From positions 434,001 through 498,000 of the forward strand of contig JAFFSR010000017.1 of the NCBI GenBank assembly GCA_017163975.1: a stretch of DNA of 64,000 nt, read 5' to 3'. The position numbers and the translations under genes are program-made. The notes beneath the pieces are model-generated. The model did no database searches. It was not told the DNA's origin and saw nothing but the letters and a program-made list of their open reading frames with translations. The DNA is from Anastatus disparis (taxonomy: Eukaryota; Arthropoda; Insecta; Hymenoptera; Eupelmidae). Below, one piece after another: positions 43,551 to 53,234 of this stretch; the stretch's first letter is position 1; every line of letters starts with the position of its first letter.

Positions 43551-43655
43551 TTTTGGTTCCGGTACGAATTAGTTTGACCGTAACATTTTGGTTCCGGTAC
43601 AAACTTTTCAATTGAGGAATCGTATTGAATATATTGAGGGATCATTAGAGAAAAT

Positions 43656-43698
<43 letters not shown>

Positions 43699-44704
43699 GA
43701 AGTGCATAAAAATATATATGAAGGACCAATTATAAATACAGTGTTTAAAAGTGAATTACGAAAACGCAAAAGTGCGTCAAATAAAATATTATATTCCCAC
43801 GGGCACAATAAATATTATACGCAAAAGTGCGACAAATAAAATATTATATTTCCAAGGGCACAATAAATATTATACGCAAAATAGCGTCCATTGAATAAAT
43901 TATTTATACGCGAAGTGCAATATTTAAAGCGAATAGCGTCATTAAAAATAAACACAAAGTGTGTCATTAAATATTAATAGTGTTATCTAAAACAAATAAA
44001 TATATATACGCGAAGTGCATTATTAGCGAATTGCGTCAATTAATAAAAATATATATATTGTATTTAAATACATATATCATACGCATAGTGCGTAATTAAA
44101 ATATACAATCGTGAAGTGCGCGATTAAAGATTATTTTCAATTAAAATAATTGAATGAATAAGTTCATACATTCTTAATAATTGTAAAACATTTTTTTTCA
44201 TTTCAATTATATTAAAAAAGTTTCTTGCATTGCATTTATAATATCAGTAATCTGATACATTAACAATTCATTAAAATCGTGAAAATAACATAATTTTCAA
44301 TACATAGTTTTGAAAGTGAAATACGTTTCAGTGAATAAAAGAAAACCTGACTCAACATTAAATATTGGAAGTCAGAACAAAACGGCATTTAAAAAAAATA
44401 GACGTTGGTAATCAAATAACTGTAAAGAGTATCGAACTCATAAAAATTTTGACTCAGCAAAATTACCGTGTGATGTACTCGCGGGTATTTTCAACAACAT
44501 TAGGTCAAAGAAAGAAAAGAATTTAAAGCAAAAGTCAGCATTTTTATCTATTTTTAAAGTAGGTCAGTGTCAAAGAAATTTTAAATGCATTATTTTTGGT
44601 TAACAAACGATATTTAAAAATATAATCATTAATATTTATAAAATAATATTTCTTATTTTCGTGTTATGTGATCTTTATTGGAAAATGAATAATGAATATT
44701 ACAA
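43551..44704 (+). promoter_or_regulatory. 5' leader with repeated palindromic motif
   Basis: Untranslated region between LTR and gag. TTTTGGTTCCGGTAC occurs directly after the LTR and again ~39 bp on; the primer-binding site should be here, but I cannot match it to a tRNA. A (TA)n tract lies at 43662-43696. From about 43766 to 44125 a motif of the form ACGC-AAAGTGCGT recurs about ten times with variation, often followed by CAATT or CATT. Confidence 0.6.
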
Positions 44705-46879
44705 ATGAGTAGAATAAATTTTAAAGAGCTATCGGATAATTTAAAAGAAGGGAAAACACAGTGTTTATTATCATACTCTAAATTAGAATTATTTGAAATT
44801 TGTCGAAAATTTAAAATATCTACTAAAGAGAACGAAAATATTAATGCTATTCGCGATAGAATCAGAAAATATAGTAAACAAGCAGTTTTAAGAGAGAAAG
44901 AAAAAGAGGAAAAATGTATCTACGAAAATATCGATCCATTTCGCAAAAGTACAAAAGTTGCACGTTCTCCAAATAAAACTTTAGACACAACAATTGAAAA
45001 TAATACATCAAATTTGACGAATATTTCACAAGAAACAATCGAAAATAACACCGCAGATCTAACAGAGGACATAGATATTCCACAAGAAACAAATAAAAAT
45101 AATAGTCCAAATACAAGCTGTACAGATATTTTAAACAAACAGAATATACCATTAAGTAAATCTACAGGAACAATTCCAAAAATAATTTCCAAAAGTACTA
45201 AAACAACACAAAAAAATAATCTACAAGACAGTTTTTTAGACAAATATACGTTAACGAGAGACGTGACGATTTATTCTGAAAATAATACAACAGCAGACGG
45301 AATATTTAACGATACAGAAAATTTATCTATCAAACAAGAAAGTTATCAAGATATAGACGAAGAGAATATTCTTGTGGGTAATAATAACAATTCGATTGTT
45401 GAAATTGGAAACTTACTAGATAACACAAACATGGCAAATACATCAGGATACTCACTGAAGGAAATTTCAAGATTAGTACCTGAATTTGATGGAAAAAATT
45501 TACCTTTAGAAGATTATATAGAAAAATTAGAAATCGCAAAAGATATGTTAAGTGAAGAAGAACAATCGAAATTTATGAACTATTTAAGATTTAAGGTATC
45601 AGGAACAATTCGTACTGCTATAAAGGGTAGTAGAATTGAAACTATAGAAGAATTTATTAAATTCATAAAAAAATTATATCCAGAGATTGATAATTTACAC
45701 TCTTTATATGCAAAATTAGAACGAATTCAACAAGCAAAGCATGAACCAGTGGTCGATTACATAGAAAGAATAACAAAATTAAGTACAAAAATTACAGATA
45801 AAAAGAAAAATGAAAACGGCATAACAAGAGATGCTTTACAACGTTTTAATGATGAACTGGGTGCAAATACATTAAAATATTTTAAAGAAGGCTTAAATAG
45901 TGAAATTAGATATGAATTAGGAGAAGTCCAGGATTTTTCACAAGCAACTAAAAAAGCAATAAAAATAGAAAAAAATTTGGAAAAATATAAAGATATTAGA
46001 ACACAATCGGATCAAAATACAAAAAAAATTATGGTTAGTGATATCTTTGAAAAATCACCGAAACAAATAACATACTGCCAAATATGTAAAGATATAGGTC
46101 ATGAGGCGTTATGTTGCAATATTGCAAGTTGTGTATATTGTAAAGAACCAACTCACTCGTCATATCAGTGCACTAATACAAAAGATAAAATAAAATTAAT
46201 ATGCAAATTTTGTAATCAACTAGGACATTCAAGAGGTATGTGTACACTTTTAGATGGCAATGAACAATATTGTCAATACTGCCAAGAAAATACTCATCAA
46301 GTGAGTCGTTGTCCGATTATAAAAAAATATGAATTATGCTGGAAATGCAAAAAGAACGGACACAATGCTGAATTATGTAATCAAATTGAAGAAAAGATTA
46401 ATATACCCACACAAACTTGTGACATTTGTAATCAGAAACACAGCACTACAAATTGCGAAAAATTTAAGATATTTGTAAATCAAATTAAATCAGATGATCA
46501 AATAAGATGCCAATTATGTGACAGATGGGGTCACTCAGGTAGAGACTGCAGAAATAATTATAATGAAAATAATCGATATAATAATGAATATGGACAAAGA
46601 GGTCAACATAAATTTTGTAGATACTGTAAAACTAAAGGACATAATATAGAGCAATGCAGGAAACGAGATTATCAAAATAAAAAAACTCAAAACAATAATC
46701 AAAATATACAATGTCCATATTGTAAAAAATTAGGACACTCACTTGATACATGTTTAACAATTAAAAATTTAGAAAGAAAGCAAGAAAAATTTTGCACATT
46801 ATGCAAAAAAACAAATCATACGAATGAACAATGTCAATCGAAAATACTTGAATTAAATAATACACAGGGAAACGCTTAA
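44705..46879 (+). CDS. gag: Gag protein with ten zinc knuckles
   Basis: 724 codons from ATG 44705 to TAA 46877-46879. Residues 1-70 are charged and helical. Residues ~70-240 are low-complexity Asn/Thr-rich. Residues ~250-440 form a retrotransposon capsid-type domain (LVPEFDGKNLPLEDYIEKLE, FIKKLYPEIDNLHSL, RIQQAKHEPVVDYIERI). From residue ~458 there is an array of ten CCHC knuckles: nine close to CxxCx4Hx4C (CKFCNQLGHSRGMC, CRYCKTKGHNIEQC) and one shortened (CDICNQKHSTTNC). The knuckles should bind genomic RNA. It forms the virus-like core. The last codons overlap the pol frame at a -1 frameshift site. Confidence 0.92.
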   Translation: MSRINFKELSDNLKEGKTQCLLSYSKLELFEICRKFKISTKENENINAIRDRIRKYSKQAVLREKEKEEKCIYENIDPFRKSTKVARSPNKTLDTTIENNTSNLTNISQETIENNTADLTEDIDIPQETNKNNSPNTSCTDILNKQNIPLSKSTGTIPKIISKSTKTTQKNNLQDSFLDKYTLTRDVTIYSENNTTADGIFNDTENLSIKQESYQDIDEENILVGNNNNSIVEIGNLLDNTNMANTSGYSLKEISRLVPEFDGKNLPLEDYIEKLEIAKDMLSEEEQSKFMNYLRFKVSGTIRTAIKGSRIETIEEFIKFIKKLYPEIDNLHSLYAKLERIQQAKHEPVVDYIERITKLSTKITDKKKNENGITRDALQRFNDELGANTLKYFKEGLNSEIRYELGEVQDFSQATKKAIKIEKNLEKYKDIRTQSDQNTKKIMVSDIFEKSPKQITYCQICKDIGHEALCCNIASCVYCKEPTHSSYQCTNTKDKIKLICKFCNQLGHSRGMCTLLDGNEQYCQYCQENTHQVSRCPIIKKYELCWKCKKNGHNAELCNQIEEKINIPTQTCDICNQKHSTTNCEKFKIFVNQIKSDDQIRCQLCDRWGHSGRDCRNNYNENNRYNNEYGQRGQHKFCRYCKTKGHNIEQCRKRDYQNKKTQNNNQNIQCPYCKKLGHSLDTCLTIKNLERKQEKFCTLCKKTNHTNEQCQSKILELNNTQGNA

Positions 46880-46911
46880 ACTCATCTTGGAGAGAGCGAA
46901 CAAGAGGAGTT
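46867..46911 (+). promoter_or_regulatory. -1 ribosomal frameshift signal at the gag-pol junction
   Basis: The heptamer GGGAAAC (46867-46873) lies in the gag frame as G GGA AAC, three codons before the gag stop. After a 5-nt spacer a hairpin follows: AACTC (46879-46883) pairs with GAGTT (46907-46911), and TCTTG (46885-46889) pairs with CAAGA (46901-46905). A single A.G mismatch separates the helices and the loop is 11 nt. The pol frame is exactly -1 relative to gag and open from 46876 onward. The heptamer is a well-known retroviral slippery site. Confidence 0.85.
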
Positions 46912-49404
46912 ACAAAACAAAAGTCGCTCAATAATTATGAAGACATTCAATATTTTGCAAGAGAACACGAAATTGATTATGAATTGGAAACATGTGACAC
47001 ATTTGAAAATATGGATATAAATAATTTAAGTGTTACATTAAACTGTAGTGTAGAGAAAGAAATGTTATACGATACGATAGAATTTAAACCACAGGTGAAA
47101 AATGACTCAAAATTAGTAATAATACATGAAAACAAATCCAAAAATATAAACAATATAAATAAAGAAACTGAAATAAGTTATTCTGAAAATGATATAGATA
47201 AAAATATACCAATTTACGTATTTAAACTAGGGGATACACTACAATTTATTGAAATAAAAAATCCATTTACAGACGAAGTATGTAAATTATTAATAGATAC
47301 AGGTGCTCAACTTAATATAATAAAAGAAAAATTAGTACCACCTAATTCTATTAATGATAATATTAAAATATATTTATCAGGAATTTCAAATACACCTATG
47401 AAAACATGTGGTATAGTTAATTTTCCTATAAACAAATTACAAACAAATTTTCATGTAGCGTCGGAAAGTTTTTCGATACCCTATGACGGAATATTAGGTA
47501 TAAATGTTTTAAAAGTAAATAAATTAAGATTGGATAAAGGATATTTAGAAATAAATGGGAAAAAATATTACATTCAAACAGACTATAAAGATGAGCGAAA
47601 TTCAAGTTTAAATTTATGTATACAAAACAACGAAAGAAATGACGCAGCAGTTACTAACATATTTCAATTATTGAATTATATTATGCCTATGCAAGATACT
47701 AAATATATAGCTTCGATTACACAATTTTTACAAGATAAAAATGAAAACATAGAAAATCTTATGAAAGATATTAATTGTATTTTAGAAAAAAATCAATTTA
47801 AAGATGAACAAGATATAGATTATTATAAATTCCTTTTAAAATTACAAGATAATATAAATTTTAATATTGAAAATAAAGATAAACAATTTCTCACTTATTT
47901 TATTGAAGGAGATATTACAACATTAAATATGCAAGAAGAAGAATCTGAAGAAACTACAACACATGAAAAAATAAATCATATGTATGAAGAAAATATCGAT
48001 CGTAAAGAAAAATTATTAAATAAAATAATTTTAAATCATTTAACCGAAGAAAATAAACAAAGTATAAAGGATCTAATTATACAAAATAAAGATATATTTT
48101 GGCTTGAAGGAGAAAAAATGGGAAAATGTAATTTAGAATATCATGAAATAAATTTAACAGATAATAGACCAATATACGTTAAACAATTCCCATTACCATA
48201 CAAATCAAAAGAAATCGCTATAGAAGAAACACAGAAATTAATAAACAATGATTTAATAAGACCTTCTAAAAGTGCTTACAATGCACCAGCATTTGTTGTA
48301 AAAAAGAAACCTGGTATTGATGGAAAATCAAGATGGCGTTTAGTCATAGATTATAGAAAATTAAATGAAAAAACCATACCTGACCCATACTTAATACCAT
48401 CTATAACAGAAATCTTCGATGATTTAGGTGGAAATAAATACTTTACAACTGTAGATATGGTTTCGGCCTTTCATTGGGTACCAATGAGAGAATCTGATAT
48501 TCATAAAACAGCTTTTAGTGTACATCCCTTAGGAAGATTTGAATTTAAGGTTTTACCTTTTGGTTTAACAAATTCTCCACGGACATTTATGAGAGTTGCC
48601 AATAATGCTCTTGGCGAACTTATAAGTAAAAGAATATGTCATGTGTACATTGATGACATAATAATAGCTGCTAAATCAAAAAAAGAACATAATATCAAAT
48701 TTAATTTAGTAGCCTCAAAATTAAGAGAAGCAGGACTAAAGTTAGAACCTAAAAAGTGTGAATTTATGAAAGAAGAAGTTATATTTTTGGGACATATAAT
48801 AAGTGAAAATGGCATAAAAGCCGATCCTAAAAAAGTTGAAGCGGTAAAATTATTCCCAATTCCAAAAACAGTTAAGAATATAAGAGAATTTTTAGGATTG
48901 GCAGGATATTATAGGAGATTCATTAATGATTTTGCAAAAATAACAAAACCATTAACACAGTTATTACAAAAAGAAGTAAAATTTATATGGGACCCTGGAA
49001 AGCAAGAAGCTTTCGATAAACTTAAAGAAACATTATGCTCTGCCCCATTATTACAATTTCCTCAACTAGATAAACCTTTTATAATAACAACTGATGCATC
49101 AGGATATGCATTAGGGGCTATATTATCACAGGGAGTAATTGGAGAAGATAAGCCGATAGCATATGCATCAAGGGTCTTGAAAGGACCAGAATTAAAATAT
49201 CACACATATGAAAAAGAAGCACTAGGTATATTATTTGGCATAGAAACATTCAAAAATTATATCTATGGAAATAAATTTACAATAGTAACGGACCATAAGC
49301 CATTACTTTCATTTAGATCAGCAGATAAAAATAATAGAGTTCAAAGATGGCGACTCAAATTAGCAGAATATGATTTTAACATAATATATAAAAAGGAAAA
49401 ATGA
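46876..49404 (+). CDS. pol: Pol: protease, reverse transcriptase, RNase H
   Basis: Open in the -1 frame from the slippery site to TGA 49402-49404; its first good ATG is well inside, so it is probably made only as Gag-Pol. Domains: aspartic protease LLIDTGAQLNII (~residue 105 counted from 46984), reverse transcriptase with RWRLVIDYRKLNEKT, FTTVDMVSAFHWV, LPFGLTNSPRTF and catalytic YIDDIII (~residue 553), then RNase H with TTDASGYALGAILSQ (~703) and VTDHKPLL. The order and motifs are Ty3/Gypsy type. The protein then shifts frame in an A5 run at 49396-49401. Confidence 0.93.
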   Translation, partial: LNSSWRERTRGVTKQKSLNNYEDIQYFAREHEIDYELETCDTFENMDINNLSVTLNCSVEKEMLYDTIEFKPQVKNDSKLVIIHENKSKNINNINKETEISYSENDIDKNIPIYVFKLGDTLQFIEIKNPFTDEVCKLLIDTGAQLNIIKEKLVPPNSINDNIKIYLSGISNTPMKTCGIVNFPINKLQTNFHVASESFSIPYDGILGINVLKVNKLRLDKGYLEINGKKYYIQTDYKDERNSSLNLCIQNNERNDAAVTNIFQLLNYIMPMQDTKYIASITQFLQDKNENIENLMKDINCILEKNQFKDEQDIDYYKFLLKLQDNINFNIENKDKQFLTYFIEGDITTLNMQEEESEETTTHEKINHMYEENIDRKEKLLNKIILNHLTEENKQSIKDLIIQNKDIFWLEGEKMGKCNLEYHEINLTDNRPIYVKQFPLPYKSKEIAIEETQKLINNDLIRPSKSAYNAPAFVVKKKPGIDGKSRWRLVIDYRKLNEKTIPDPYLIPSITEIFDDLGGNKYFTTVDMVSAFHWVPMRESDIHKTAFSVHPLGRFEFKVLPFGLTNSPRTFMRVANNALGELISKRICHVYIDDIIIAAKSKKEHNIKFNLVASKLREAGLKLEPKKCEFMKEEVIFLGHIISENGIKADPKKVEAVKLFPIPKTVKNIREFLGLAGYYRRFINDFAKITKPLTQLLQKEVKFIWDPGKQEAFDKLKETLCSAPLLQFPQLDKPFIITTDASGYALGAILSQGVIGEDKPIAYASRVLKGPELKYHTYEKEALGILFGIETFKNYIYGNKFTIVTDHKPLLSFRSADKNNRVQRWRLKLAEYDFNIIYKKEK

Positions 49405-51146
49405 ATGTAAATAGTGATGCTTTATCAAGAAATCCCATAGATACAGTAGAAATAAACGTCGTAACGAGAGCACAAAAAGCTAAAGAAAACGAAAGCAATA
49501 ATAAAGCAACACCTTTACCAACAAATGAAATGAAAATACAGAAATTAAATGAAGAACGTACACGTATAAAAAAGAAACGAGGTCGTTCAAAAAAAATAAT
49601 TAAAACAATAACAAATCAAGACGTCAAGACTGACGAAAATATTATACAACAAGATACGTGTACAAACAAATCGAATACAATAATATATTCGAAAAATTCT
49701 ATAGAACATAGAAAAGATAATATTATTCATTTAATTACAACAGAAAAAAGCCATTAGACGAATTAACAGATAGATATCTCGTACAAAATAATATAAAAAT
49801 AAATAATGAATTAAAAGACAATGAAATCGAAATAATAAATTTTAAAAAAAGAAAAATTTTTATTATGTGCTTAAATATTAAAGAATCATTTATTTTAATA
49901 AAAGAAAAATTAATAAATAATTTTAATGTATTAAAAAATCTGTTAATTAAAAATAAATGTAATATGTTCAGCATTTCAAAGAATATTAAAATTGTAAACA
50001 TAAATTGGAACGAAATTGAAGAAATTTTATATGATATTTTTAAAGATACAGATATTAAAATTATTATTTGTTTAAATAATACAGAATATGTGAAAATTGA
50101 TAACAGAGAAAAAATTTTTGATTTATATCATTCTTCAAGTATAGGAGGTCATTCAGGAGTTAATAGAACTTATAATAGAATTAAAAATAAATACTTTTGG
50201 GAAAATTTAAAAACCGATATACAAAATCGAATAAAAAATTGCGAAACATGTCAAAAAAATAAATTAAAAAGAATTAAAACTAAACAACCAATGATCATAA
50301 CAGATACCCCAGAAAAAACATTCGATAAAATTTCTTTAGATATAGTAGGACCTTTAAATATAACTAAAAATAATAATAAATATATACTAACAATGCAAGA
50401 TCATTTATCGAAATTTGTAATAGCTGTTGCACTTAAAGATCAAACTGCAGAGTCTATAGCTGAAGCATTCATAAAAAAATTCATTTGCATTTTCGGTTCA
50501 CCAAAAATAGTTCTTACCGACAAGGGTGCAAATTTTACAGGTAAATTAATAAAAGCGATTTCAAAAAGATTTAAATTTAAAAAAATTGAGACAACCGCAT
50601 TTCACCCACAATCTAACGGCGCGTTAGAAAGGGCTCATCATCCCTTATGCGAATATTTGAAAAATTTCGCAGATAAGAAAAATCGAATGGGATAATTGGC
50701 TTGAACTTGCACAATTTAATTATAATACAAGTGTTCATTCAAGTCATAAATTCACACCACATGAATTAGTTTTCGCCTACCCAGCTAGATTACCATCTAG
50801 CGAACCTTTGAAACAATCAGAAAAATAACCAACTTTTAATGATTATATAGAAAAGTTATTAACAAACATGAAAGATATTGCAAAAATAGCTCGAGAAAAT
50901 TTAATATCATCAAAGGAAAAATCTAAACTATACTATGACAGATCTATAAATCCTGTACATTTTAACATTGGCGATGAAGTCTGGTTTATAAAAGAACCAA
51001 AGCCAGGAAAATTAGAGAAAAATCATAATTTGGGACCCTTTGAGGTATTAAAAATTCACGAAAATAGCAATATCACTATAAATTATAAGGGTGGTCCAAA
51101 ACTAGTTCATGCTAATAAATTAATTTTGCATAAACGTAAAAATTAA
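49401..51146 (+). pseudogene. pol: Pol 3' part: tether and integrase, frameshifted
   Basis: 49401-49757 continues the RNase H-integrase linker (SDALSRNP) in a shifted frame. Another shift occurs in an A6 run near 49742-49747. 49865-50695 holds the integrase: HHCC finger (HSSSIGGHSGV ... CETCQKNK), catalytic Asp in SLDIVGPL, Asp in VLTDKGANF and Glu in HPQSNGALERAHH. A third shift lies in an A5 run near 50677-50681, then TAA at 50826-50828. 50868-51146 is the C-terminal domain (FNIGDEVWFIKEPKPGKL, GPFEVLKI). All catalytic residues are present. The three shifts are single-base, all in A runs, and could be assembly errors. Confidence 0.88.
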
Positions 51147-51197
51147 TATTATTTTCTATTTTCAGAACTTTTCATCCTCTATATAAACATAAGAAAA

Positions 51198-53234
51198 ATG
51201 CTGTTTATCATATTTATCTTCTTATCTCTTATCAAGAGTAATTCTGCAATCATCGGTTTCAACTGTGAATCTACAGATCCAATTATTAATACATACTCTT
51301 TACTAGATACGGGCGAATGTGATTTTCAACAAGAAAATGTTACTATAAGTAATACAACAATAGAATTACTACAAATTGCAGAATTTAAATCTATAAAAAT
51401 TATGCAGTGTAAAATAGAAATACAGAGAACAGTATTTCACTGTGGAATGTTCAGCCATTTGGGTACTACAGCTCATGCCTTACAAGAGTATCTTTACGAA
51501 ATCAGCCATGAAAAATGCAAATTTATACATGAAACAGGAATATTTAAATATGATAATATTCATACAATAGCAGATTTAAAAATAAATTCAACAAGATCTG
51601 TAGGAATGGATTTCGCTGGTTCAGTTAAGGATAAAACATGCAAAGGAGCATCTTACACGGATAATTTTGGTTCCTGGGATAACGTACTCGTCCAAGGCCT
51701 CATAAGAATAACTCTACTAGAAGAATATGCTCAAGTAAGTTTAAAAAACAATAAATTACGATTAAACTCAGGAACCATATGTAAATTTACGGATGAACAC
51801 TGCATCGATTCACAAGCAGGCTATACTTTTTGGGAACATTTACCTGCAGAGGAGGGTTTTAAAACAGAATACGAAACCTTATATAGAGGCCCCGCAAAAA
51901 TAATAAATTCAGCCAATCAAAATCGTATTTATACTGTAAATTCTATTGAGACAACATTTTCATTATCAGCGTTAAATAATATTAACATTTGTAATAGGAT
52001 ATTAACAAAAACTGAACATCCTAAATTATTTATCTTAGACCTTTCATATAATAAATTATTATTTGACAATAATGAAATGAAGAAAGAAGTAACGAACTTA
52101 GATATATTTACTTACGTGAATTCTAAATTTGTATATATAGAAAAACATTTTAGGGCTGATCTTAAAGATTTATACTTTAATATCTTAAAAGAAAAATGTG
52201 AAATTGAGAAAAAAATAATACGCGAATCTCTATCCCTTGCATCCATAGCTCCCGATGAATTTGCCTATAATATCATGCAAAAACCTGGGTATATAGCTAA
52301 ACTTGCTGGAGAAGTAGTACATGTGATAAAATGTACACCAGTAGAAGTACAATTAAAACACACAAACAAGTGTTATATTCAACTTCCTGTAACAACAAAA
52401 AATGAGACATGGTTTTTAACACCGAAAACACATATTTTATTGAAATCAGGTTCTGAAATAAATTGTAATTCAATCATTCCACAATATTATAAAATTGGGG
52501 AAGATTGGATAAACCTTTTACCAAAACCAAGGACAACGAAAAATATTGTAAAAATTTTAAGACCAAATACTCAAACTTCATGGATGCCTAAAAAAATAAC
52601 ATCACTGGCAACTAGTGGCATTTATTCTCAAGAAGACTTACAGGAATTACAACAACATATAATGTTTCCTTTCGAAAAAGCAGCTTTATTAAATGCTATA
52701 GCGAGAGGAATTCAGGGTGAAGAAAATTCAAGAGGAGATTTATTAAGTAATTTACTAACAGAAAATACTTTATCAAATATAGCAGAAAACACCTGGAAAA
52801 AATTCATAAATAAACTGACAACATTTGGGTCAATAAGTTCAGCTATAATAATGATTTTAATCATTCTTCATATAATTAAATTAATTATGGATACTATTAT
52901 AAGAGGATATACTCTTCATACAATATATGGCTGGTCCATACATTTATTAGGAGCCATTTTTAGCTCCATTACGCATTTAATAATTATATTAAATAATAAT
53001 CAAATGAAAAAAATACCAAGATATGAAGAAATAGAATTAAAGGAAGTGAAAATAGAAAAGCCAGTTATATCAGAACCCATGGTTTTACAATCTACTTTGC
53101 CTCGACCAACGCCTCCACCTTTACCAAGTAAATCACCCTATATAACACTACCTTCCACAAGTACATCTACTCCTTCTAAACCAACATCTCAAGAACAAAA
53201 AGAGATTCGATTATTCAGTATTAGTCGTAATTAG
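51198..53234 (+). CDS. env: Envelope-like glycoprotein, chuvirus-type candidate
   Basis: 678 codons, intact. Residues 1-17 form a signal peptide (MLFIIFIFLSLIKSNSA). The ectodomain is Cys-rich with several N-glycosylation sites (NVTISNTT, NETW). SLLDTGECDF, IQRTVFHCGMFSH, GKGASYTDNFG-like TCKGASYTDNFGSW, HCIDSQAGYTFW and LTKTEHPKLFILDL are the landmarks. A transmembrane helix lies at ~545-566, a second hydrophobic segment at ~578-598, and a Pro-rich cytoplasmic tail (PRPTPPPLPSK) ends the protein. The Cys/aromatic landmarks resemble glycoproteins of Jingchuvirales and their captured copies in arthropod retrotransposons; no RxxR cleavage site followed by a baculovirus-F-like fusion peptide is evident. 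It is likely expressed from a spliced RNA. Confidence 0.8.
   Translation: MLFIIFIFLSLIKSNSAIIGFNCESTDPIINTYSLLDTGECDFQQENVTISNTTIELLQIAEFKSIKIMQCKIEIQRTVFHCGMFSHLGTTAHALQEYLYEISHEKCKFIHETGIFKYDNIHTIADLKINSTRSVGMDFAGSVKDKTCKGASYTDNFGSWDNVLVQGLIRITLLEEYAQVSLKNNKLRLNSGTICKFTDEHCIDSQAGYTFWEHLPAEEGFKTEYETLYRGPAKIINSANQNRIYTVNSIETTFSLSALNNINICNRILTKTEHPKLFILDLSYNKLLFDNNEMKKEVTNLDIFTYVNSKFVYIEKHFRADLKDLYFNILKEKCEIEKKIIRESLSLASIAPDEFAYNIMQKPGYIAKLAGEVVHVIKCTPVEVQLKHTNKCYIQLPVTTKNETWFLTPKTHILLKSGSEINCNSIIPQYYKIGEDWINLLPKPRTTKNIVKILRPNTQTSWMPKKITSLATSGIYSQEDLQELQQHIMFPFEKAALLNAIARGIQGEENSRGDLLSNLLTENTLSNIAENTWKKFINKLTTFGSISSAIIMILIILHIIKLIMDTIIRGYTLHTIYGWSIHLLGAIFSSITHLIIILNNNQMKKIPRYEEIELKEVKIEKPVISEPMVLQSTLPRPTPPPLPSKSPYITLPSTSTSTPSKPTSQEQKEIRLFSISRN

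Noticed and set aside
43551..43600. Assigning a specific tRNA primer-binding site
   Set aside because: The TGGTTCCGGTAC word is present twice, but I cannot match it to a tRNA 3' end with confidence.
44862..45539. Minus-strand hydrophobic frames opposite gag
   Set aside because: Antisense of Asn/Lys-rich codons; no independent support.
49396..49404. Programmed frameshift inside pol at GGAAAAATGA
   Set aside because: It does not fit the X XXY YYZ rule in frame, there is no clear hairpin, and two similar A-run shifts follow; indel or assembly error is simpler.
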